From contig NC_087078.1 in the NCBI RefSeq assembly GCF_026151205.1, forward strand, positions 15,889,118 to 15,953,117: a stretch of 64,000 bases of DNA. The letters are read 5' to 3'. The translations under genes and the position numbers were made by a program. Each line of letters begins with the position of its first letter. The stretch's first letter is position 1. The notes beneath the pieces were generated by a model. That model saw only the letters and a list, made by a program, of their open reading frames with translations. It did no database searches and was not told the DNA's origin. The DNA is from Bolinopsis microptera. Taxonomy: Eukaryota > Ctenophora > Tentaculata > Lobata > Bolinopsidae. Shown here piece after piece: positions 52,018-63,880 of this stretch.

Positions 52018-54883
52018 TTAATCCTCGTAGGTCATGCTGTCGATTGAACCAGTCAGATGGGTTCTGGCATAATAAAAGTTCTCGTATGCCTGGTTGACTT
52101 TCAGTTTCAGGATATCTTTAGTACTGTATGAAACTCCACACGCCTTCACTCCTTTCAGTACTTGGTTACCTCCCAAAATTTCCACCTTCACTGTTGTGGC
52201 ACAGTCCATTTCTAAAGGCACCGTCCTAAAGGGATCTTCTCCCGAGGCTTCAGTCTCCTGACCACTTCCAATTTTGTAAGTGACTTTGACACTTTCTGGT
52301 TTCTCACCGTCCGCCCAGAAGAACTCAATGTCATCCAGAGCACAGATCTGTCTGAGATTGATCTCAAACCAGCCATTCTCACCAGCGTCCCACAAGGTTG
52401 AATTTGAAGCATCCACCAGGCTATCTGGATCTGAACTACCAACACTTGCTGAAACTGGCTTACCCTTTGACACGTCATCAAGAATATCGTAGGAAATTCC
52501 GATGAGATTGATGGTTCGGATGCCGAAGTAGTTCCTCCCGCTCCACGGATCTTTCTTTCCTTTTCTCAAGTCCATCTTTATTTTGGTAGTCTTCATGTCC
52601 CATCCATTGAGATAACTCCAATGGTTGAACCAACCCTCTACTCGCTCATCTTCGTGTGTCTTCACCAGAACGTAGTCACCATCTTTACCCATAGCATAGA
52701 TGTCGTACTCTGCTGGCTTTGACCAACCCCACCATTGGAATTTTATTTCCTGTATTGTGGAAGGCTTCTCAAGATCAATTTCAAAATCAGCAGTTTCCTG
52801 TTTGCAATAGGCAGTGTTGCCATGTTTATCTGTCATCGCACGACTAGTGGTTCCAAAGCATTCTGAAGTGACAATCTTTTCACTAGCAATATCAGACGAC
52901 TTGTTTTCTTTTTCCCGCTGCGCTAAAACAACTGGTAGCAGTGCATTTTGTACTGTTTCTTTATTTAGATTTGGTTCCTTTATTGCCTTTTCAAGGTCAA
53001 CTCACACCGCAAAGTTATAAGGGCATTCGGTTGTGGCATCCTCTAATATTTCAAAACGATCTTCAGGATTCACCAGCTTACTTGCGATTCTCAATTTTTC
53101 AGAGAGCCTATAACCAGCCAGGTTCTTTTGAGCTTCATTCATAACACGGAAGTAGTATGCTTGTCTCATCCAAGTATACTGGATTCCCCTATGTGAATTT
53201 GACGATCCCCACCCAGAGACATCGTTACCCAGCACCCAGTTTCCACCTCTGTACCATATGTAAGCGGCGTGACCAGGCTGTCCCACTTGGACGGCAGCTA
53301 CTCCATAAGCATGACACATTCCTGCAGCGAACTTTGATATAGCACCACAGACACCCCCAATCTCATGCATTGATTTGAGGGATAGTGGGAGGTAGTAGTA
53401 ATATGGTATGTTCCGTCATCGTTTTTTAGTTTGTATGACATCATTCTGTGGGTAGCGCCCCCTATTTTAGATGGGTTGTTTCCCGAGCCCAAATGTGCTC
53501 CTCTTCCGTTTGCCAGGATCCTACTACATACCTGAGATGCCAGGCTGTTCCCTCAAAGAATGGTGAGAAGAGCACATCTTCTTCACTCCATCTCATGTAG
53601 GTCTGGTACCTTGCCTTCCAGTCTATCGTGTTTCTTCCGACAGCCATGGAGGCTACTGGTGTTGAATGTGTGATTGCCGTAGCAACAGCAAGTCGAAGTC
53701 TCAGTGGTTCTTCTTTGATAGCAGGATCTAGCCGGATCAGGCTTCCTAGTATTTTCAGAGCCTCTCGATATTTATTACTTTGAATATCCCCCGACGTCAT
53801 AAACATTTCTAATGCTTCCCTGTTTGTTAGAATCCAATTCAGCGTCTCATCACTAAAGTCAAGAAACCCTGCTTTGTCTTGTATCTTTTTCATGAGCCAC
53901 CATTGAAGGACATTCAGCGATCCCTCAGGTGAATTAGCATACACTTTGACCTCCTGAAGGTTTTTCCCAGCGACCTTGGTGACAATTCCTTCTTTCAATG
54001 CGTCAACTTTTAATTTAAACTCTTTCATTCCCGTATATTGGAAAGCTTTATCTGTTCCTGGTAGAATAAGTGTGTTCCACTTGAAGCCGTTATTACCGCC
54101 CCAGAATATAATGTCTTTCGCTGTTGAAATATCTCTTCGATATGGAAAGGTCGCTGAGAGAGCTTTCCCATTGAAATATATTTTGTAAAAGTTGTCCATT
54201 AAGACTATTTTCATGACGAAATCTTCGTAGGATTTTAAGCTTGGCAGTTCACACCTTACCTCTGACCCCCAGCCACCAAGTTTAGAGTTCATCACTGTTT
54301 TCCACCAGTTTGGTCTAGGGTTGAGGTGGAACAGAATGTTGCCACTGTCATCCAAAATGTTGGCACTAAACCAGGATGTATCTGCAGAGTAAGTTCCGTG
54401 GACCTCTATGAAATCACCTGGTTCCAAGACCTTGCCTAAACTGTACTTGATGTTGATAGCGGGATTGTCTACTGTACCTTCTTCTGTACCTTCTTCTGTA
54501 CCTTCTTCTGTACCTTCTTCTGTACCTTCTTCTTGTTCATCTGTTCGTTCTGCTAACTGTACCAGATCTGTTTCATCCTGGTACAGAAAGGTCTCTGATT
54601 CTTCTTCCGAATCTCCAATGCTCATCCAATCATCATCGTACGTCTCTTCAGTGTCTTCTGATGCTCTTCTAAGTCTCTCCAAGTAGTTCTCAGAGTCTTC
54701 CTTGATGGGATCTGTTGGTAATACATTCTCGTGCTTAAAGTGATGTTCCTGATGGTTGTACTCCTCCATTAATTCCTCTTCCCAAGCGTCGTCGTAATCA
54801 TCCCGGTAGAGAACGTCGTCGTCATAAACTGCTTCAACACAACAGCCTGCTAACAGTGCAGTAAGCAGGGCTAGCCGGATCAT
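52018..54883 (-). pseudogene. secreted galectin / transglutaminase-like / discoidin-like protein, disrupted frame
   Basis: Antisense within striatin intron 1. Start ATG 54883: signal peptide MIRLALLTALLAGCCVEA, then a strongly acidic region and five EEGT repeats (about 116-138). A galectin-type sugar-binding domain follows (about 145-275) with GTYSADTSWFSANIL, FHLNPR and VMNSKLGGWGSEV. A helical region leads to TAWHLRYVVGSWQTEEEHIW. The transglutaminase-like domain (53370-53005) has MHEIGGVCGAISKF, GVAAVQVGQPGHAAYIWY and GNWVLGNDVSGW, with Cys, His and Asp in the expected order. Two discoidin (F5/8C)-like domains follow (52836-52018). The frame breaks near 53480, near 53410 and at an in-frame TGA (53002-53004). 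The first break could instead be an 86-bp intron (perfect CAG/GTATGT donor), the TGA a 90-bp intron; the middle break has no such excuse. Decayed gene or sequence errors. Confidence 0.75.
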
Positions 54884-55595
54884 CTTCTCAAATTATATCA
54901 AGAAGGCAAACAAAGTCCACAGTAAATTGTTATAAAATAAACCTAAGTGCGTTGTAAAATAGTTTTACTCAATCTTGTTAACTATAATATCAACAAAAGC
55001 AGCTGAAGATAATAAGACAAGTTATAAAATTTAAAGAAAGCGCTTTGTTCGTTTGTAAAGTAAAGTGACAATGGTAAAGTTTGTACGGACCTTTGGTTGA
55101 TATTGGTCAGACTTCATGTCTTTAATGTCCATGGTTCAGTATAAAGGTATAGCTATAATAATAATGACTCACAAATAAACTCACAAAGAAACATGTAGTA
55201 CCTTGGTTATAACTCAAACTGAGGGTTAGCAAACTTGAGAAATATAATGTGAACTTGGGGACATCAAGCTTTGTGTTTGAAAACACAATGAAGATATGTC
55301 GGACAGAGGGTATCCATTAATGCTACCAAACAAATAGCTTGTTCAATTTTTAAACATATCACTTTTGATGTTTAACACACAATTTTATTCATTATCAATC
55401 ACTTCAAACACGTACTGTTTTATTTGGGGGTCATCCATACCACATTTAACTCATTAATTGGTCACTGGAATAAAATTCAATTGAATGTCACCACGACCAC
55501 GACCACGACCACTTGAGCTTCGTTAAGATCTATCGATACTTGATTATGCAAACAAATAAGCAAACAACAAATTTAACTTGATCCATCTTTCAATT
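54884..55595. other. 5' flank of the galectin/transglutaminase-like gene
   Basis: AT-rich; no coding region. Should contain its promoter. A triple GACCACGACCACGACCAC stretch lies at 55494-55511. Confidence 0.4.
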
Positions 55596-55772
55596 CACGT
55601 GCAAAGATTGTCAAAACGGCATTTTTATCGGTTTTGTTTATATTACCTTGTGTTTAGTGCGAGCTACATTTTAATGGGCCCGGCTGTATCTTCGGTTGTG
55701 CAGGATATTTTGACGCGATTTAAACTTACTAACAAAAAATACTATCAGCTTCCTCCCTGTGACCACGGGTTT
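55596..55772. mobile_element. partial copy of the 50.4-kb MITE family (right half)
   Basis: Matches 50640-50740 and 51655-51734: CACGTGCAAAGATTGT, GGCATTTTTATCGGTTTTGT, TATTTTGACGCGATTTAA and the terminus CCCTGTGACCACGGGTTTTC. The left half is absent. It lacks the Penelope insertion, so it is an empty-site relative. Confidence 0.85.
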
Positions 55773-55830
55773 TCTAGTATTATATAATATGCTGTATGCA
55801 CTATAATATAAATAGGGTATATATTATATA

Positions 55831-58582
55831 TTATCACACTTTCGAGCCAAATTTGGCAGGAAAGCAGAATTGATATTACATGCCCCGATAGGGAGCACTG
55901 GCTCTCACCCGGGGGCATGAAATATCAATCAGTTGCTCAGAGAGAGTCCGATATTCCCATAGGAACAAGGAGCCCACTCTCAACAACTGTTCTACTACTG
56001 TGAGGTACTGATTTAAATAAAGATTTAAATCAATAACCTGAAGTAGTCTATGACCGTAAATGCAATGATCAGATAAGCTTTGCAGATTTAGGAAAAATAT
56101 ATATTTATACCTTGTTTTAAAAACATTTCCTTGCGTTTGAGATGTGTTAAGCAAAATACAATTTTTTGTTGTAAAACTTTTTCAAGCTGTTGCTTTTTTA
56201 CTGCACTTCATAGTTCAAAACCTAATTAGGCTTCGGATGATGAAACAAAGTAAAAACTCCCTGGTTTGTACGAGTTTCAAGCGACTTAAGGTTACTGAAA
56301 ACGAGATCAAAGTTTACAAGCAGACTTGAAAGTTGCACAACGTTTTGGTACTTGTCAGCGATACAATCAATCAGGCTTATTAATTTCCTTAATCGCTTAC
56401 TTGAAATTAAAAAGGAAGTGTCAGAACAAACTACAGTCACCCTCACAAAAAGTAGTAGACACAGAAACGATGTTTGATCTATTCGAGGGAAGAAAACACA
56501 CAAAACAAAGCCAGATTTCAGCCATTTCAGACCTGAATTTTAACCCCCTCTGATCCCTTCTTTGAGCCATATTCCATATAGAAATTGTGCAGAAATTATA
56601 CTTGGCTTTTCCATTTTCCAAACCGGTTTCGCCTAGATTAGCTTGCGAAATTCGTGGCTGATCTATAAACAGACTGATAAAGAGACTTATAGATTCTGTA
56701 CAATAAAGAGCGAAAATTCTATCCCAGGACTAGTTTTAACTGAATTTTAGTTAGTGCAAATAAGTGCAATAAAAACATCCTATAAAATATATTATCTATA
56801 TAAATATATCAAGGGACGAATGACGTAACTTAATCAGCTAATCTAGTTGTAAATTAGTCTGGGCACTGGGGCAAACAGGTCCGATGATTAATGTGCTGCC
56901 ATTCTTTAGACAATTCAATATTGGTAACAGTACGGGTGAACTACCTGGCCATGACCAGGGTGGTTATAGGCTGGTGGAGTACTGCGTTCTAAAATGTTGA
57001 AGAGATACATTTGAATATTACAAATGTTCTGATAATTTCCAGTTCAGATAATTTCTAGCTCGAAGCAGATAATGGCAAATAATGGCAAGTAAAGATGGAT
57101 ACTGACTAAGAACTAAGCAGAATACTCGATAAAATTCTAAGTCAACGATAACAAGTTGCATTAAATCATTCTGAAATAACAGACAATCAAGAATCAAGAC
57201 GGACGATAATATTGTTGATGTAAATTAGGGTGTGCAGTGTATAATGTGGACTGATAAATAGACAATCATGGCGCCACAGCTCTATACTATTAAAATTTAA
57301 CAACCAGGAAATTCTTTCACCTTATCGCAGATACAGATTATACGATAAGGACTGTGATGTATAATCAACACTTAAACGGATGTTCTATACATTATACATC
57401 TACAGTTTTAATGACTCTAAAAATATCTAATAGAAATAAAGTATTAGAATCACCTCACATCGATTGATTTGCAGGATGTAATTACGTATCAAACGCGCTC
57501 GCGGCGGAATATTCTAGACTCATAAGTACAAGACCCATAGGCGGAAAACACATTAATATCGCATGCACTAGGTAGCAGTACAAAGCAAATTTAGCGCGGC
57601 ACACAGCATTCACTGTGTCATAAATGTGAAACGCGAGATTCTAATTTCACATATTGTATCTTTAATATCTGAAATACTAACTTATCGAGAGCTATAAATA
57701 GCTTGGACATTATAAACATAAATAAGTTCGACATGTCTATAGTTTTGCTTTGGTGAGATTTATAACTAACGTTTGATCAAATTCTGCTTTCCAGGCCAAA
57801 TATGGCTCCAAATAATGGCAAATAATGGCAAATATGGCAAGTAAAGATGTATACTGACTAAGAACTAAGCAGAATACTTGATAAAATTCTAAGTCAACGA
57901 TTACAAGTTGCATTGATTAAATCATTCTGAAATAACAGACAATCAAGAATCAAGACGGACGATAATATTGTTGATGTAAATTAGGGTGTGCAGTGTATAA
58001 TGTGGACTGATAAATAGACAATCATGGCGCCACAGCTCTATACTATTAAAATTTAACAACCAGGAAATTCTTTCACCTTATCGCAGATACAGATTATACG
58101 ATAAGGACTGTGATGTATAATCAACACTTAAACGGATGTTCTATACATTATACATCTACAGTTTTAATGACTCTAAAAATATCTAATAGAAATAAAGTAT
58201 TAGAATCACCTCACATCGATTGATTTGCAGGATGTAATTACGTATCAAACGCGCTCGCGGCGGAATATTCTAGACTCATAAGTACAAGACCCATAGGCGG
58301 AAAACACATTAATATCGCATGCACTAGGTAGCAGTACAAAGCAAATTCAGCGCGGCACACAGCATTCACTGTGTCATAAATGTGAAACGCGAGATTCTAA
58401 TTTTGACGTATTGTATCTTTAATATCTGAAATACTAACTTATCGAGAGCTATATATAGCTTGGACATTATAAACATAAATAAGTTAGACATGTCTAGTTT
58501 TGCTTTGGTGAGATTTATAACTAACGTTTGATCAAATTCTGCTTTCCCGGCCAAATTTGGCTCCAAAGAAAGTGTGATAAAA
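55831..58582. repeat. inverted end pair around a 2.7-kb segment
   Basis: 55831-55884 (TTATCACACTTTCGAGCC, ATTTGGCAGGAAAGCAGAAT) is the near reverse complement of 58529-58582. Could be the termini of a larger non-autonomous element, since sequence TATAGGGTATATATTATATA also flanks both sides. No coding region between 55885 and 57077 was recognised. Confidence 0.6.
57078..58563 (+). repeat. tandem duplication, 752-bp period
   Basis: Copy 1 about 57078-57811 and copy 2 about 57830-58563, nearly identical, for example AAGTAAAGATG(G/T)ATACTGAC and CTCGCGGCGGAATATTC in both. Small differences: ATTAAATC versus ATTGATTAAATC, and CACATATTG versus GACGTATTG. No reading frame of note. Both copies end in the AATTCTGCTTTCC terminus of the inverted pair. 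Confidence 0.9.
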
Positions 58583-58587
58583 CATTA

Positions 58588-58752
58588 ATCACATGCCTTC
58601 TCATGCGATATCAACATTTTCAAAACTCGGCAAGCCTCGTGATTGAAAATGTCGATATAACCCTCGGCAAGCCTCGGGAAATATCGAAACTTTCGCTAAC
58701 TCGGCAAGCCTCGTGGGCGAAAGTTTTGATATCGCATGAGAAGGCATGTGAT
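58588..58752. repeat. foldback element with internal triple repeat
   Basis: Arms 58588-58620 and 58720-58752 (ATCACATGCCTTCTCATGCG... and its complement) are almost perfectly complementary over 33 bp; the loop carries three copies of CTCGGCAAGCCTCG. A single-stranded form would make a strong hairpin. Confidence 0.85.
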
Positions 58753-59840
58753 AAATGTATAATATGCACTATAGGGTATATATTATATAATATGTGCCAC
58801 TATATTATATAATATGCACTATAATATGATATAATATGCACTATTTTCTGCTCTATCCGCCTACCCCTGTCACATAATCAAATGTTTCAGATGACCAACA
58901 ATGAACGGTCAATAGCTCCGGATGTATTCGGGGTCCAATGTAATTTTCAATTGTTAAAAAAGTCACGTGTTCACTCATTTAACACTATGAAAAGACTGAC
59001 TAATTTCATTCCGGAAATCCGCAAATCTAGAGCGCATTCTCACGCTCTAGTTTTATTAGATTACACCGATTGCTGGGCTGACTGACAACAGTACAGTTTA
59101 CTTTCATCACCATCAGAGCAGCGACTGTTTCAGTCGTGATCAGATAAAGATAGAAACCAGAAAGTAAGATTTAACAAGAATTGCGCCCGTTGTTTCGTTT
59201 TGGCGGACGCTAGATTTCCATTTCACATTTACTATAAATTTAAGTATAAGCTCCAATCAGCTCACTTCAGACTCAGTCTTCATGATAATAATATTGATAA
59301 ATTATGCATTAAGTACAGGAAAAACTTGAAATTCAGTTCAATTGCCAAAGAACTTAACTTGTAAAGCAAAGAACTTAAATTGTAAGCAAAGGTAAACTAT
59401 ACTCGAGTACACATCAATATACACTACGCGTGCCACGTACAAATTGGGCATATAACCTAATATTATACATTATATCGTATACATTATAACACAGTTGCGC
59501 CGCGCATTCATAGATCACAGGCTATCTATACATCACATCTCCGCAAGCAATCCTCGCGCGCGCAACTTTTTCGTTGCATGGTTACTAACGGAAGGAACAC
59601 GACATACTCAAACCCACCTACGTACTGCAATCTCCAAAATCCACGTTTTTCTGCAAAAACGTCCATTCGTAACCTTTCACTATTGCCTTTTTTCAAAAGG
59701 GTGAAAAGGAAAAAATAAACTCTCCCGAGAGGGAGGATCATGGAGCTGTTGACAGAAAAATAAGTAGGAAGTGTCAAAACGTAATAAACACTCCGGTCTG
59801 TCAGTGTAATGACACTGTAATCTATTGATCACCTTGTAAT
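58753..59840. other. no gene seen
   Basis: Begins with repeated ATATAATATGCACTATA units up to about 58845. The rest has only short chance frames. Confidence 0.4.
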
Positions 59841-59854
59841 CCACCTCCTCCAAA

Positions 59855-59904
<50 letters not shown>

Positions 59905-60133
59905 ACACACACCCTCCTCTTCTTCCTCCTCCTTCTCCTCCTCATCCTCCTCCTCCTCTTCCTCCTCCCTCTCAGCTCCTCCTCCTCCTCCTTCCCCTCT
60001 TCCTCTTCCTTCTCCTCCTCTTCCTCTTCCTCCCCTCCCCTCCCCCTCCTCCTCCTCCCCCTCCCACTCCTCCTCCTCTTCCTCCTCCCCCCTCCTCCTT
60101 CTCCTCCTCCTCCCCTCCTTCTCCTCCTCGTCT
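59841..60133. repeat. CCT/CTT polypyrimidine tract, about 290 bp
   Basis: Almost pure pyrimidine on the plus strand, mainly CCT triplets. The Glu/Gly-rich minus-strand frame is a product of the repeat. Capable of triplex (H-DNA) formation. Confidence 0.92.
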
Positions 60134-60748
60134 ACCCCTGTTACACCCTGGCTGTTGCCCAATTTTACTGGACATTGGATATGTAATTTGTTACGGTTAT
60201 TGTGGGCTAATTATGGGTTGATATGTAATTGTTTGGTAATTTGAAAATTGCAATCGTGTTCTAGAACTTTTATTGTACGATGAGAATATATATCATTATC
60301 TCAGACAATGTAGTTGTGGGCGTGCAATGTATTGCGATCATTCTACTGTATTATACTAGCGGTTCATGTGGCCAAATGTATTTTAGCCAGCGGTGAGCAC
60401 ATTTGATAGAATAATAGTGGAATATGACGAATTGGAATATGACGAATTGGATTATCACGTATTTTAAGTAATCTTATGAAATGTGAATTATGATATACCC
60501 GACGCGAGGGTAAATGTTATTATGAACATACCTGGACAAGCTGTCACAATATTTATCACAAGTTACCCTAATGGGCTGTATTTAAGTGAACATAATATAT
60601 TATGTGCAGTATTCTGCCGAATCTTTATAGTGTACGTAATAAAGATTGCGGTATGGGGAAGTAGTAAAGAAAGCGTTTAGATTAAGTTTACTTCCACTGC
60701 AACTGTCATACATAATGAATTTACCTTGATAATACATCTTGTTTTCAG
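60134..60748. other. striatin intron 1, 3' end
   Basis: AT-rich intron sequence. A short direct repeat GAATATGACGAATTGGA occurs twice at 60420-60450. The acceptor TTGTTTTCAG ends it. Confidence 0.5.
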
Positions 60749-60852
60749 GCCCAGATATCGTTCCTGCAAGGAGAAAGGGAAGGTCACCAGAACATGATGC
60801 AGTGTCTAGTAAAACGTATCAAGATGTTAGAAAACGCTCTAAGACAAGAGAG
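60749..60852 (+). CDS. STRN: striatin, exon 2
   Basis: Acceptor TTTTCAG, then AQISFLQGEREGHQNMM and QCLVKRIKMLENALRQER, donor AG/GTGAGT in phase 2. It joins exon 1 in frame (RAALK then AQISF) and matches the invariant coiled-coil core of striatins (AQIAFLQGERKGQENLK...RRIKMLEYALKQER). This coiled coil binds the PP2A A subunit. The intron before it is 16.7 kb, the one after 2.9 kb. Confidence 0.93.
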
Positions 60853-63736
60853 GTGAGTAAATTAGTTAAATCAGTATTACTTTTAATTTACTAATTTACC
60901 TGGAATAAACCACCTTTGGTATCAAGGTATCACTGGATATGATTAGTGGATCTATGTTGACCGATTATGCCATATTATGCGATCTGTGATTCAAAGACTT
61001 TGGACCTTGATCTGTATCATGATTCAATAATCACCGTACGTGCTCGTTTCAATACATGATAATAGTCCTTCCCGCTCCGTTGGGTGTACAGACTTCATTA
61101 TAATCAGAAAAACTTACATTGTAAATTCATGATGATCGAGTGGATCGAATAAATTTTTTAAATATTATCGACATCGGTTGATATATGAACTAAAAGAAGC
61201 TAGATTCGAAACAATTCCCAGGGTATGAACTTAACCCATTGGTATTTACAATAACTGAACTTATTACTTTTAACATAATTTGTAGGTCATATTTTTAGAA
61301 ACATGTGCTCCACAATGATGGTTAGTAAAGTAACATATTTGCGTGAGTTTACAGTTTATTACGCAGTTAGGGCACTACATATAGTGCAGTTAGGCAGTAT
61401 AGGCACCTGCTAATGTGTGTACACCACCAACATGGACACGCAACAGTGACCTACAGAAAGAGCTTTTGATTGAGAACTATTATCAGTGTAACGGAATGGC
61501 CGGTTACTATGAGTATCATAGCTCACTGAATTATACTCATTAAATGAAGACTCTACAGTAGATAGAGTGATAACAGCATACTCCTCCCACACTCTGCAGT
61601 AGTAATAACAGCAGAGTAACACAATATTCGAGTACTCTTTGTCGGGGACTGCTTTCGCGTGCCAAGTGTGTTTCACTATCGCTTGGTTTTACTAGTGTGT
61701 GGGGCTAGAATGGATTATACTGGTTTCGCTAGTCAGTTCATCTACATTATGTCACATTAGTTTCGTTGAGCTCACACAGGCCACAGGGCCATGACATCGT
61801 ATGACAGAGAAGATTTCTCTCTACTATTCCTCCAGCGAAGCAGCGAGTTTGATTTCTGATTGGAGTTCTTAAAGACCACTCAAAAACCTGGAATTTTTAG
61901 CACTTTTGACAAATTTTGGCATTTTAGGCGGTTCCAGAAGGGGGTTTCTGGGGACTAGCGATTGTTTTCATTGTTTTCAATGGATAGCTCTTGACCCAAA
62001 AAAAAATTGGGGTCAAAGAATTCAGAATTTCAAAAATGGTCAGAAAACGGCAGATCAGGCAGTGCAACATGAACTGGGTGATATGTGATTAGAAATACAC
62101 CTGGTCACTGAGTTGATGGAATAAAAATGGTAAGACATTGCGTTCTATAATTTGGGGAGTTGGGGCCGTTGACCGCTAGAAAGTATCATACTGTAGCTGG
62201 CTTGCTGCTCATCCGTGTTAACATACAGATGAAATGACTCCAACCCTTCCAAAACGTAGCTTGGACACCAATTTCACGTTGATATAATCTGATCCATGAC
62301 TCAGCTTACCTTATCCACTTATAGTGCCTTGTCATCCTCAATATACTATTGCTCCACTTAATTTTAATGTCCATTTTGTAAGTGATGTACTGAAGGATGA
62401 AAGTGTAAAATCTAATCAAATCAATCTCTGACTATCAGTATTAATCGGTACATAATAAGCAAAATTGGTGCCTAAATCGGTATACATTCTATTGAAAAGC
62501 TAAAAAGATGTATATATTTATATCTAGGGTAATAATTATTCATAGGGCGCTTTTTAATAATCTTGACGGAGCGTCGCAATGAAGTATGAAATCTTTGGTT
62601 GGAAGCGTAGGTTTTAGAGCCTTGAGATTACAAATATATAGCAAATATTGGTTCTAACTATTTATAGAAAACTTCAGTCCTTAAATACCAAATTACGGGA
62701 GTGCTTTTTTACAGACGACGAGCAGTTAATCATTGGCAATTCCTGCAGTTCCGTTACAATTTGTATTAAATCATTACAAAATGGTTGACACTAGATTGTA
62801 CGATACAAGGTCATGCACATTTTTTGTAGGATCATTATTATAATAAGTTACTTTAATTTTATGTACTAAAATGTTATATAAAATTAACGAAGCCACTTCT
62901 TAAAAAACTATATTTGCGGTTAATATTTTCAACGACCAGATGCAGACAGTGCAGTGATGATACATTCCATCTTAATTATTTGATCCAGTGTCGTTAAGTC
63001 TAATTGACAGAATTGCAAGACGATGAGTCACGGAATTTTCACCGGAAGATGTGCCGATTTACAAAAGATCGTACAATCCATATAAGGCGAGTTATGCGTC
63101 CCATTTTGTAGCAAATTGGTGGTTAAGCTTGCTTCATCAAGTAGTATGAGTGTTTAGTATTGATGGTCAGATCATCCACGTCAGGATCGTTTTGGCGATT
63201 TGTGGTATAAAACCAAAGTAAGGGAATAGGTCTAGGCGAGCGTTATACCTGTATTTTTACGGAAGGCAATGTGTATGCAAGACTTGTATACAAATTGTGT
63301 GCGTGTGACAAATTCATGACAAGAACGTGACCAGATTAGAGTTAGGTTTTGGGCTTGATTTGGCGATATCTATTCATTGTGAACAATTTTACGGATTCAT
63401 CTTCAGATTATGGAGCGCGCGAAATAGTTTTCGTTATACCAAATTGTACATTTTATGGCGGCGCGCTATGGCCTGCGCGCATTTCTACGGTTTGCTTGTA
63501 GTGCGCGGCGGGATTTCCTCTGCCTAATAACGGCGGGCACTCCTACCGCTCTTCCTGAATCTTGATGAAAGCTAATATAATAAGATTTCAATTCACTTGG
63601 CTTTGTTCACTTTAAAGATTTCGATCCGCCGATCAGTACTGGCAGTAGATTTGCTTTCGCCCACATTATTTCTGCTCAAAATGTAATGATTTAGTTTTTC
63701 TTTTCCCAATTTTTATCTTCACCTTTATCTTAACAG
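60853..63736. other. striatin intron 2
   Basis: AT-rich, without recognisable element. The vertebrate coiled-coil continuation (AKYHKLKYG) was not found in exon 3, so a small exon may hide here; I could not identify one. Confidence 0.45.
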
Positions 63737-63880
63737 GTTAGGCAAAAGCGAAGGTCCGAAGGTTAACGGAGAAATGGGTTGTTCCGAAATGTTCGGTGAG
63801 GACGAAGTTGACGGATACCTCGATCCACCCAAACCCCCTGTTAACGAGCAAGTCAAGAAAGGTCGCCTACTTTTGAAACA
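63737..63880 (+). CDS. STRN: striatin, exon 3
   Basis: Acceptor TTATCTTAACAG, one base completing the Arg of exon 2, then LGKSEGPKVNGEMGCSEMFG and DEVDGYLDPPKPPVNEQVKK, ending GRLLLKQ at CA/GTAAGT in phase 2. KKGRLLLKQ corresponds to the conserved KQGRQLLRQYLQEVG of striatins; the region before it is variable in the family. Gene continues right of the window. Confidence 0.85.

Noticed and set aside
53441..53531. Treating the first break of the galectin gene simply as an intron
   Set aside because: The donor is perfect, but removing these 86 bp would delete YVVGSWQTEEEHIWARE, which looks like conserved coding sequence; both options are left open.
58882..59085. 67-codon plus-strand frame starting MFQMTNNERSIAP
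   Set aside because: No similarity recognised, no splice context, and length within chance expectation.
59680..60175. Glu/Gly-rich minus-strand frame
   Set aside because: A polypyrimidine tract read on its complement; composition follows the repeat.
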